A stretch of DNA of 22,532 nt, from assembly GCA_000697335.1 (NCBI GenBank), contig JNEM01015354.1:1-22532 (forward strand), in the 5' to 3' direction. Below the pieces are notes generated by a model. The model searched no databases. It had not been told where the DNA came from and worked only from the letters and a program-made list of their open reading frames with translations. Positions within the stretch are counted from its first letter, which is position 1, and each line of letters starts with the position of its first letter. The translations under genes were made by a program, and so were the position numbers. This stretch comes from Conidiobolus incongruus B7586 (lineage: Eukaryota; Entomophthoromycota; Entomophthoromycetes; Entomophthorales; Conidiobolaceae). Positions 12,432 to 22,425 of the stretch are shown here, in pieces.

Positions 12432-14382
12432 GATTGTAAAATGAAATATTATATAATTTCACATAAACAAGGAAGCCTTCTCTCAGTTTAAAAGATCTTA
12501 TTGATAATGATATATATAATAAAAATAAAAACATTCAAATTGTTATTTTATTTAATCCTTAATGAGAAGATATTATAAATTGATAATATTAATGACATAA
12601 TATTTTTTTGGACATATATAACTTGTATTACACTTCGAATATTGATGATAATAGAGTTTGGAGATAAAATAATTCAATGCGAGTATAATTTTGGCACAAA
12701 TTATATTCATTTAGTAACTATTATATTATTTTCAAATAATCAATAATTTATTCCAAAGATAAAATTTTTAAAATTTTGAATAAATTAAAAATATTTATAA
12801 AGTTACTAAAAAGATTTAAAAAAATATAATGAGGATCAACTTATTTATACATAATTAAGGTTTTGAACTGAAATCATAATAAATATTAGATAGCCTACTA
12901 ATGGAAATTTAATTCAAATAAACGTTTGATTATATCATTCAGTTTTATAAAATTTCAATTACAATCAATATATTTATAATTGCTATGATATTGATAACTA
13001 AAGACTAATTTGTATTACTAAGCAATATTACATTAGCATATTAAGTTAGCAGAATATAATATAATTCACTATTTTATTCCTAGAATATCTGTAAATCAGA
13101 GTTGATGTTTTGCTTAAATTGCTTTAACTAAAATAAAATTTAAAATCCACAAGTTAGGATATTTGTCATAATGATAATAAATGTTAATCAATCAGGTATA
13201 ATAACAATTAAAATTTCAAGCTACATAAATCAGTTTAGTGGAATTACTTTATATTTTTTGATAATTATAAACGAATAGGAATTTAAAGCACTATATTAAA
13301 ATATATTAAAATTTGTATATTAATTGATTTATCCATTTTGCATGTAATTCAGTCAGTTGAAAGTGACAAATATGATTAATGGCAAAAAACCAATATTTTA
13401 TTAGCAATGTTATAAATGAAAAATACCATCATATTAATTATTATGTAAATTCAAATTTAAAGAAAATAAAAATAATAAAGTATCATTTTCAAAAAAATTA
13501 TATTTCATTGAAAACCATAAATCTTAGCTATATCTAAATTTCAATCCTACCTCTTGTATGCTATTTATTAAGGCTGGTTTTTCGAATCACAAAATTTTCA
13601 TATTAATTTGTTGGAATATGTTTTATTCCAAGTTGAAAAAAATCATAATATACTGATTTTAGTTTATTATTACAACGTTCAGGTTGGGATTATTAATATT
13701 TAAATTCTAATGATCAAGTTTTATAATAATATCACTATCTTTAAAAAACTGAATAAAAGATTCAAAATTTTAAAATAATCTATTATTATGGGAATGGTAT
13801 ATTGCGCAAAAGGATAAAAATTTAATATCAGCTTATTTATATATCTATAATAAAATAGAGATATATGTAAATAGTTTGAATATTAGATCATATATTTGCC
13901 ATACAAACAATCGATAATAGTAATATTTGTCATTACATTCTATTTATTATATGCTTTTGAATAATATTGTGTTATTTTATATCGATATTGTTAATATTTA
14001 CCATAGAAATAAACCAGTAAATTCATTTCAAGACATTAGAACGATTTTATAAATATCAATATGATGAAAATAATATTTAACAAAATATATCAATAATAAA
14101 CAGTACCATTTTCAAATTTGATTCTATTGAATTTTGACATATCCATATATATTTTAAATATTGATAATTTTCCTAATTTTGTTCATATTAAAATGAAGAA
14201 AGAGGAAACAAAAGTAACCATATGTAGTCAGTTAATGTGATCACTTCTGATAATTATGATGATACTGTGTCAACAGATTATTCAAGAAAAATATTTAAAA
14301 TATTCATATAGGTTATTATTTTGATATTTTTATAAACTTTTATTTTCTATTATATATACTAAAATTTTAAGCTTAAGATATA
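12432..14382. other. AT-rich spacer between the pseudogene and the mariner relic
   Basis: No gene, RNA or mobile element is supportable here. A small hairpin-forming inverted repeat (TTGGAAT at 13611-13617 with ATTCCAA at 13625-13631) is the only local structure I noted, and it is short enough to be chance. The sequence just after the pseudogene does not resemble that after either intact gene. Confidence 0.6.
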
Positions 14383-14384
14383 TA

Positions 14385-14410
14385 ACAGGCTCCACACTTT
14401 TGGAATTACT
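14385..14410. repeat. Probable terminal inverted repeat of the mariner relic
   Basis: It lies 18 bp beyond the transposase stop codon, begins next to a TA dinucleotide (mariners duplicate TA on insertion) and has an ACAGG...TTTTGGAATTA form typical of mariner ends. Only one end is well preserved, so the call depends on its position. Confidence 0.5.
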
Positions 14411-14427
14411 CTTAACTTTTAATTTAA

Positions 14428-15423
14428 TCATGTATCTCTTTTTTTAAAACGTTTTTCTATTGTTTTAATAAAATTCAAGAATTCAGCTTCTATTTGTTTA
14501 GGCCTTTGAAAAATTTTTATTTTTATATATCTTTTAATATGTAAAAAATAGAAATCACTGGGTGTAAGATCAAGAAAGTATTTTAAATATCCTAATAATT
14601 TTAGTTAATATAATCTAGAATATGTAAAATTTCAGTTGCATTATATATTTTGAATTATCATGATATTATTATATTAGTATAAAGATTTAAATACTATCTG
14701 GGTCTTTGTTCAAAAAATATTATCCTTTTTATCTTCTGAACATCCTAAATAATTTTTAGATTTCTTTAGAATAATATCCATTATCTATCTTTTGATCATA
14801 TTTCTTAATTTGATAATATATACTACCTTTCTAGTTCCAATATATAGCAAGCATTGCATTTTTTCATCTAAATTTAGTTTTGCTTGACTCTTAGCCTTAG
14901 TTTCTTTAGTTACCTAATATCGTTCATAGGCCATATTATCCAATATAATCCATATTTCATAAGTAACTATAAGATTATTTTAAATTATCCGTTATTTTGT
15001 AAATTTAATAAATAAATAGTATATACCACCCTATTTAATTTGTGAAATATTGTTCATTCATAATGTTTCTAATTTGATACTTTCAAAATTTTATTATTTT
15101 TATTGATTATTTTGATAATTGACTAGGACTGATGTTTGATACAAATGGAAATTCTTCTAAAGGATAATTGGTATTAGACTCTACACTATCTAATATTTCT
15201 TTATCAGATATTTGTGTTTTCTACCTCTGTGAGATTTATCTTCAATATAACAATCATCATTTCAAAAGCACATAAATTATTTTTGGTAATATCTGGGAGT
15301 AACAATACTTTCGCCATATACTTGATTAATCATTCTACATGATTCTGATGGCTTGTATGCTTGATCAAAATGAAATAAAACAATATTTCTCAAATGATTA
15401 TTATTAGCTTTTAGAGGCACCAT
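14428..15423 (-). pseudogene. Mariner transposase relic (DD34D family)
   Basis: The ATG is at 15423-15421 and the terminal TGA at 14430-14428. The span of 996 nt (332 codons) is close to the usual mariner length of about 345 aa. The N-terminus reads HLRNIVLFHFDQAYKPSES, then RMINQVYGESIVTPRYYQK, then IEDKSHRGRK, matching the paired helix-turn-helix domain that binds the terminal repeats. In the catalytic part VTYEIWIILDN corresponds to the first Asp motif (TGDE-W-x-DN), with the Asp apparently Tyr and one residue missing. The second Asp motif is eroded. The third survives as DLTPSDFYFL, with the Asp of PSD present. Stops and frame changes occur throughout, including a Trp-to-TAA and a probable Arg-to-TGA in the helix-turn-helix region and a frame change after it. 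Plainly inactive. Confidence 0.87.
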
Positions 15424-15482
15424 TGTGAAAAATTATATTTTAATAAACAGATAATAAATTTATTCCGTACTAAATTGGTATT

Positions 15483-17192
15483 GATTACGGAAAATTTAAT
15501 TTCCTTTTAAAGTTAGTTTTTTATGAATTCAGCTGAATTATCAATGAAAAAAAATGAAAAAGAAAAATAAATAATAGAATTCATTTGGATAATAATCAAA
15601 TTAGAAAATTTAAGAAACATTTTTCCCGATAAACTATTTAGCAAATTTAAACTCATTTAGTGATTAAATAACATATATCTAAATATTAAGTGATAACTAC
15701 AAGAAATAGACATTATTTAGATATTTTACTACTAGCTATTACCTTTATAAAAAAAATAATATTAACAACATTATATCAATTGATTAAAGTATAATACTGA
15801 ATATTTTTTCATTTTATTCAACCAAAAAGCTATTCGGTACAAAGTAACATCCTAATTTGTAAAGATTTCAAAATTAAATAAGCTAATTTGTGGTAAACCT
15901 AATCAATTTGTACTCTTTTGGTTATTTTTATCAATTACGACTCAATAATTAACATTATTAATAATTGTAATTATAAATATAAATGCATTATTGATGACAA
16001 AATATTACATAAACTAAAACCTACAAAATGATACTTTGTTTATCAATGAACTACCTGTTAATGAGATGTTGAATGAATACAGAATGTATTAGAATAAATA
16101 GAGAGGTATATTAAATTCAATGACATATCTATGGTAATTATCACCTCTCTATTAATAATAAACTTTGGTTCAATTGCTTCAGTCATGATGGTTACTCATT
16201 GTATCTATAATGATATATTGTTTATATTCAAATTTGAAGTAACATGAAAATGATACTTTTAAATAATTGAATATTATTATCTAAATTGAAATCGTATTCA
16301 AAAGGTTTATCGAGTTTCTATTATTTGCTTCTATTGACTTTATAGAATTATGATCAAATAATATTTGAAAAATAAAATTGAATTCATTAATACTCTGTAC
16401 TGATTTCAACTTTACGGTTCACTAATTATACCACAAAAATCAAACAAATATTTTTCTTAGGTTTAATTTATTGGGTATATTTTATTTGAATATATTAATA
16501 ATGGTGGTTTTAATATTAAATCGAATCTATAACATAATATTTTTATTAAATAATATCATATATATATATATATAAACGATAATCCTAACTTTAATATTTA
16601 TTAGAAAAAATTTTATAACTATGATGACTATATTATTTAAAGACAACTGGTTCAAATATTAATATGAAGTTTTGCATAATTCTAAAAATAATGCCAAATT
16701 ATTAAAAAAACAAAAAAATCAATGTAATTAATCCAAACAAGTTTGAATATTAGACACCCACTTCATCAAATTATTGAACACAGCTCCTATTTAGCCTTAT
16801 ATTGCTATTTTTATCATTCTATTTGTTTTATTTAATGTAAATGGTTCTCATTTTATTGCGGAAACTCATTACAGCTTTTTACTTAAACAATACCTGTGTA
16901 AAATTCCATTGATTTAGCATAAAATTGCATATGAATTAATGAAATATATAATAATTCGCAATTAATAATAAAAAATTATAATTTAACAAATAAATGTAAT
17001 CTATTATTAACTTTTTTACAAACATATATAATTATTTTTTCAACCAAGGCAGTATCCTTTATATATTCACATATATATTTGCTTCTAATGTCATATCTTA
17101 TCCTCAATTAATTGCCTTTTTTATTAATTTATTGAACTAGAATATAATTTGTCCATTAAATTTATGCACTCGATCATTAATGCAATATGGTC
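15483..17192. other. AT-rich spacer upstream of the third-copy gene
   Basis: I find no coding sequence. It contains an (AT)n run at about 16560-16574 and a perfect 11-bp inverted repeat at 16097-16153 (listed separately). The part nearest the gene may include its promoter, but apart from a TATA-like string I cannot point to a regulatory site. Confidence 0.6.
16097..16153. repeat. Perfect 11-bp inverted repeat with 35-nt loop
   Basis: AATAGAGAGGT at 16097-16107 pairs with ACCTCTCTATT at 16143-16153. The arms have four or five G/C positions each, unusual in this AT-rich setting, so a stable stem could form in DNA or RNA. There is no flanking target duplication or family resemblance that would name it. 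It may be a fragment of a small inverted-repeat element or a chance structure. Confidence 0.6.
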
Positions 17193-17201
17193 TATATAAA
17201 T
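17193..17201 (+). promoter_or_regulatory. TATA-like element upstream of the third-copy gene
   Basis: TATATAAAT lies 148 bp before the ATG at 17349, in a locally less monotonous context. It is the same string as that before the first gene. The region between it and the ATG is pyrimidine-rich and would form a long 5' leader. Positional evidence only. Confidence 0.3.
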
Positions 17202-17348
17202 CAAGTTGATACCATAAAATTTCAGTGAATTCCAATTAGTCAAAATTTATTGTTACTATCCAGTTTAATCACTTTTTACTATATCATATTCTCATTAACT
17301 AATTTTATTAATTTATTCTTTTACTTTATAAATTTTTATATCTTTATA

Positions 17349-19202
17349 ATGAGACAAAGAAATCAATTAAGTTGTGCCGAGTGTAAAAGGAGGAAAATAA
17401 AATGTAATAGGATGCAGCCTTGTTCGAATTGTATTAAACGGAAAAAATATTGCTGTTATGTGAAGAATACTGGAAATAATAATGTAATAACAACTGTCAC
17501 TGATTTGACTTGTGATCAAAATCAAATAAGTGAGTACCAATTGAAAAGTTTGAAAAGAGTAGAGATGAAGTGGTTCAAATTGAGATATACTTTGCAAAGG
17601 CTAGTTGATTGGGCGCAAATCGACCCTAATATCGATTCTATTATGGTAAAATATTTAAATTTTTTATTTTATAGACGTTATATTAATATGTTTATTAGTC
17701 AAATTTGAATTTTAACCTTTATGAAAATTTGCTTGGTAAAACAAAACCTAATATGTTTATAATACCTAAAAGGATTCCTCTTCAAAATAATTCTGTACCT
17801 AGCAAACTTCAAGAGTTATTAGAGATTTTAATTGGAATGAGCTTTAAATTTTCTTTAGTATGTCCTGTTTCAGCAGAAACCATCCAAGAAATTTATAGTC
17901 AACTTGGAATGAATTCATATTTGATTAATTGCATTGCTGCTAGTATGCTTCCAAAATATATGTTGCTGACTGGTAACACCAATAATTTAGATCTTTCCAA
18001 CAATGTATTTTACCTCAAAGCATTGTATTTATTAAACTCGAATTCAACTTCTACCAGAGAGATTATTCTTGGTACAGTGTTCTTAATGCTGCTCGAAATT
18101 GGTCAAGGGAATATATGGTCATGCTTTATTCATTTGGGAAAATTTTCAACGTAAGTAAATTGTAATATATATATATATAATAAGAAATATTATTAATGGT
18201 TGATATAGAAAATGCTTAGAAGTTGGATGTAATCGCATAGATCAAAATCACCATTTAAGTCCAATAGACATGTTTGATTTGCAATCGGTCGAAATTCGAA
18301 ATGCTTGGTGGTGTCGATTATCAGGAGAAATGACAATGTCTGCTACTTATTTAAAGCCGTTGCATCTTAAGTCAAATCCTTTTGAAACGCATATACCCCA
18401 TCCAAAGCTCAACTTCAATCCAGGTCCTTACTATGCAACAAGCGATTTGAATATAAACCTTCAGCAACCTTATAAATCAACTCTTTATAACACCATCCCT
18501 CACTTCAATGCTCTTGCTAAATTAACTTGGCTTTGCCAATCCCTATGCCCTTTTATAGACATATTTTTGAGTTTTTTTAAAACCGATACTAGTTTAACAG
18601 AACATAGGATAATGACCCAAGATTTTGAGAATTTATATCCACATATATTTGGAAGAAATTTGGCCGAATTTGATTTAAATAGATATGTGTCCCAGCTCCT
18701 TGAAGATCCTGAGCATTATGCCAACACTACAATGCTGATGGCTATATTACTATTTAACTCATTTCATATCCTCTATTTCTTGATACTTTCCAAACTTCTC
18801 AGTCAAATCAAACTTAAAGATTTAGCAATGGCTCGTAAAAAGCAGGCAAAGGCATTATGTCAAGACTTTATCGAATTTATTCGACGAACTATGCAATTAC
18901 CAGGATGTCCAGAGCCCGAAATTGACTTAACTCAATATTATATCAGCTGCCCTTTAATCGCACTCATTTTACTTCAGCTTATCAAAGTATTTCTCCCAGT
19001 GGAAAGTTCAGAAGATATGGAAATATTAGAATTCTTCGTTGAATTAATGACTCAATTTGCAATGTTCAACTCAAGCGCAGAAATCTATCTACAATGGTGC
19101 AAGTCTCAAATCAAAACTAATGGAAAATTTCAATTCAAATCTCAAGAAGATATATTACCACCTAATAGAATAATGGTCAAGTTACTTCAAGAGAAATGGT
19201 GA
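17349..19202 (+). CDS. Zn(II)2Cys6 fungal transcription factor, 580 aa, three exons
   Basis: Exons are 17349-17645, 17699-18150 and 18209-19202. The first and last are exactly as long as those of the gene at 2003-3852, and the middle one is one codon shorter. The zinc cluster is complete at Cys9, 12, 19, 25, 28 and 35, with a very basic stretch KRRKIK at 13-18. A putative dimerisation helix follows at about 57-88 (Ile60, Val71, Leu78, Leu85). The middle homology region contains GQGNIWSCFIHLGKF and EIRNAWWCRLSGE. The protein looks roughly two-thirds identical to the first copy, with the linker at 36-60 the most divergent part. The ATG at 17349 is the only in-frame Met start; a hydrophobic in-frame stretch upstream (17250-17348) has no ATG and is not counted. 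It is probably a nuclear DNA-binding regulator of unknown targets, possibly pairing with its paralogue. Confidence 0.93.
17646..17698 (+). other. Intron 1 of the third-copy gene
   Basis: A 53-nt phase-0 intron from GTAAAA to TTATTAG, at the same codon (after Met99) as in the first gene. An earlier AG at 17673-17674 would give an immediate stop, so the later acceptor is chosen; it leads into Asn-Leu-Tyr-Glu in line with the paralogue. Confidence 0.88.
18151..18208 (+). other. Intron 2 of the third-copy gene, with an AT repeat
   Basis: A 58-nt phase-2 intron with donor GTAAGT and acceptor ATATAG. It contains an (AT)n run at about 18165-18179, which accounts for most of the length difference from the 48-nt counterpart in the first gene. 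Splicing restores Phe-Ser-Thr-Lys-Cys-Leu-Glu in register with the paralogue. Confidence 0.9.
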
Positions 19203-21194
19203 GTCCCATTTGATAAGATCCCAAAGTATCGGTTTGTAAATAATATTTTTCTTTTTGAAAAATTAAGATAATTTTAACAATTCTCTTTCAAAAAGTACTT
19301 TTTTTATTTAATCAATTTGATTTTTAATTTGAGTTATCACTTGATTTTTAATAAACTATTGATATACAATTTTTTAAATTATTTTTATTATAATATAGTA
19401 AAATGCTATCAAGTGATTTTTCAACATTATGTTATAACTTTCCCTAGTAATTTGGTAAACGCGAATTATACAATTCAACATAGCTGTTGTTCGTAAAATA
19501 GGTTGATATTGATAAAAAATACAATAAACCTTATAGGCGAATTCTCCATTAAAGTTATTGATTATTGATTTTTTTTAAAAAATTTTTGTGAAAAAATTAG
19601 AAAACGATTAATAAATAATACACAATCTAATTTAAAAATATTAATGAAATGAACAATAATATAGAACATATTCATTAATATTGTCTTTATAAATTTATTT
19701 AATTAAATCATATATTCCTTTTTATCTATTGTAATTTTACAATTGGTGCTATTTTAATCATTTCTTCTTTTATATATACCATTTTTATTGTCATAAAATC
19801 AATGAAAAATAATTTATAATGATCACGTGACTTAATATTAATAATTTTGGATTTAATATTTATAAATATATTCTCCATGTCCATATAATTTGATATTTTC
19901 AGTATTTAAATTAAGTTAATGTTTTCATTTTATTTACTATAGCTATTTAACGATATAACTAAATAAACATCTAATACATTTTTAATACAATTGATATTAT
20001 TAATGATATCTAAATTTATTATAAAAATATACTCTAAATAATATCTCTAAAATAATATCAAAATTCTATAAAAAAATGTATAAAATAGTAAAATAATAAA
20101 AACTATATATTTATATTTGATCAATATAATTAGCAAATATATTATTGATTAAATACATATTCATAAAAAATATTCCATATATACATAATAATATAACTTT
20201 GATGTTAAATATTAAAAGATAAGTTATAATTCTATATATAATTCTATATAATATATTTATCTATAAAATAATCAAGTTAATTTTATTTCTACAGTTAGTT
20301 TAATAATATAATAAGCATTAATTTATCAAATGAACATGCATCCTCTTTTTTCTCTTTATTTTTATTATTATTTTAATTATTAATATTATTTCCTAGATTA
20401 AGATATTATCTATCAATTTTATAATTTATTCATACTTTTAATATAATATCAAATATATCAATATTTATTGATTTTTTACAAAAGTTAAATATATTTTGTT
20501 TATTAATATATTAATCTATTTTATGAATAATAAATTAAGTTTTTTTGCAATATATCAGTTTTATCATAAATTATATTTATGTAATAAATAATATAATGAT
20601 ATATAAACCATGTAATTTAATAATTTAAGATTTTGAATTATAGTTTTGAATTCTCAATATAATTTTTAATATATATTTTACCTCTTCCAAATATAAAGTT
20701 TATTATAATATACAAGTTTTAGTTAATTGATATTAATCTAATATTTTAAATAAATATTATATTTATTAAACTTAATTTATTTTAGTTTAAAATATTTTGT
20801 TTAATTATTAATATAGATATTTTTATATTGATATTTTATATAAAATTCATTAAATTTCAATTAAAATAAATAAATAATTTGATTAATATAGTTTTAACTA
20901 TTATAAATCAATATATTAATAAATATTATATAAAAAAAATTCTCTTTTTAATATATTGGAATATTTATTTTATTTTTAAAAATTTAAAATATAAATAACT
21001 AAAAATAAATAAGCTATTATATATTAACCCATAAAAACAAATTTTAAAATCAAAAATACTTATATTTTTACTAAAAACTTAATTAATATTTAATAAAATA
21101 AACCTAAATTAAATAGTTAAATAATTAAAATCTATTATATTTATTAATAATATATATCTTTAAATAATGATATTTAGCTATTAATTGGTTAAAA
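19203..21194. other. Extremely AT-rich spacer downstream of the third-copy gene
   Basis: No gene is visible. The first 350 bases are moderately AT-rich. From about 19640 onward G+C falls very low (5 of the 60 bases from 20941). Two small items stand out: a TCACGTGA palindrome at 19823-19830 and, at about 20205-20240, a stretch resembling the terminal repeat of the neighbouring Tc1-like relic. Confidence 0.65.
19823..19830. promoter_or_regulatory. TCACGTGA palindrome (E-box-like octamer)
   Basis: A perfect CACGTG core with flanking T and A, the form preferred by fungal basic helix-loop-helix factors of the Cbf1/Pho4 type. It is improbable by composition alone in DNA this poor in G+C. It lies about 620 bp beyond the third-copy gene with no adjacent gene in the window, so function is unproven. 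Confidence 0.25.
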
Positions 21195-21201
21195 TATAAA
21201 A

Positions 21202-21256
21202 CCTTAAATTTTACCTAAGATGAGTTATAAATTTATAGATTTTTGGTGATAAAAAA
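21202..21256. repeat. Left terminal inverted repeat of the Tc1-like relic
   Basis: It matches the reverse complement of 22371-22425 over about 54 bp with roughly eight mismatches and one indel. The longest shared block is AGTTATAAATTTATAG. It abuts the transposase stop codon (21259-21257). Confidence 0.88.
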
Positions 21257-22280
21257 TTAAAACCTAGTGTATTTACCTTTAGCTTTTCTAACTTCTTTAA
21301 GTTTATAAGGTATAGAATCAACTAACTTTTTATATTAAGAAGGGTTAATTTTATTTGATACTTCTTAAATATATTTTTAAAGTTGATTTAAATTTTTTAT
21401 TAGGGGGAAAGCTTTAATAGCTTTTTTAACTAATCCCAAAGATATTTAATTAGGTTAATGTTAAGAGATTAAGAAAGTTATTTTATAACTATTATCTTGT
21501 TATTTTTAAGTTATTTAGTAATAAAAGCTATAGTATAGCAAGAGGTATTATCTTAGTAGAAAATATTATCAGATTTGTTTAACTTATATTATTCAATGGT
21601 TTTTTTCAATTTATTGTTTAGAATATTTTAATATATCTCAGTATTAATTCTTTTATTAAATTTACAAAGATATTTTATACCTAAAAACAATATATATCCC
21701 TAAATAATAATTAACCCACTATTATACTTTTGGGTAAAATTAACATAATAGTTATAAAATAGTTTTGCATCTTTTTTGAAGTATTTAGCTTTTTTATTAA
21801 ATTTACTAAAATATATTTTTATTTCATTAAACTAGATAACCTTATTTTAATTAGTTTTGGTTTAATATTAATACTGACATTTAAATTCCCATTTAACTTT
21901 ATAATAGGATTTTTTTAATTAGGGGTGTTTTTTTTTAAAGTATAAGTGATATCTATACTAATATAAAATATATATAATAGTATTAGTGCTAACTAATATT
22001 CTTATATAATTTTATAGTTCCTGTTATATTTCTATAGTAGTACTATACTTACCTATATTAATTAACCTATAGATATGCTTTTTATTATATTTATTTATAA
22101 TTTTAATACACTTAAATTTAAGTTTAAATGTGTTTTTATTGTTATTCTTAATAACTTTAACTATAGTAGACTAGCTAACACTAGTAATTCTAGCAATATT
22201 ATAAGTTAATTTACCTTCTTTATAAAATTGATTAATATATAAGTAGATTTTTTTAGAGAGGGATTTAAGTATAATAATAA
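21257..22280 (-). pseudogene. Tc1-family transposase relic
   Basis: Read on the minus strand, the N-terminal part gives FYKEGKLTYNIARITSVS, then STIVKVIKNN, matching the Tc1 helix-turn-helix domain. The catalytic half shows FNEIKIYFSKF where family members have a SDES-type first Asp motif, GYILFLG for the WGCIS-type motif, DNTSCYTI for DNAPCHTA, and LNINLIKYLWD for SPDLNPIEHLWD. The C-terminus, VDSIPYKLKEVRKAKGKYTRF before the TAA at 21259-21257, fits the family's usual ending. More than fifteen in-frame stops are present and no clear ATG survives, so the 5' limit is approximate. Nearly all motif changes are C-to-T or G-to-A. The gene is dead. Confidence 0.88.
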
Positions 22281-22370
22281 TAATAGAAAAAATTTAGTAT
22301 ATTTATAAAATATTATATAGAATAATAACTAAGAGAGAAAAAAGATATGGTTATATATTGTTAAATATAT

Positions 22371-22425
22371 CCCTTTATCTCAAAAACCTATAAATTTATA
22401 ACTTATCTTAATTAAATATTAAGGG
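22371..22425. repeat. Right terminal inverted repeat of the Tc1-like relic
   Basis: Partner of 21202-21256; its reverse complement begins CCCTTAATATTTAATTAAG and runs into the shared AGTTATAAATTTATAG block. It fixes the right border of the element about 100 bp before the window end. The remaining bases, 22432-22532, are AT-rich with nothing recognisable. Confidence 0.88.

Larger units (their letters stand above)
14383..15482 (-). mobile_element. Decayed mariner-family DNA transposon
   Basis: A near full-length mariner relic in reverse orientation, defined by the transposase relic at 14428-15423. At the transposase 3' end, about 14385-14410, the sequence reads ACAGGCTCCACACTTTTGGA, which looks like a mariner terminal inverted repeat preceded by TA. 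At the other end the partner repeat is badly eroded; the best candidate is 15458-15482, sharing only about 60% by eye, so that border is approximate. The element sits in the spacer between the dead and the third zinc-cluster copies. It is too broken to move by itself. Confidence 0.8.

Noticed and set aside
13570-13600. TTCGAATC string resembling a tRNA T-loop
   Set aside because: The flanking bases cannot form the five-pair T stem, and no acceptor or anticodon arm is found at the right distances.
17250-17348. Hydrophobic N-terminal extension of the third-copy protein
   Set aside because: It has no ATG (the frame opens at TTG), and the paralogues start at the equivalent of 17349. It is more likely 5' untranslated sequence.
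17367-17597. Minus-strand open frame of 76 codons
   Set aside because: It lies wholly inside exon 1 of the zinc-cluster gene on the opposite strand and has no motif; it is a shadow of the real gene.
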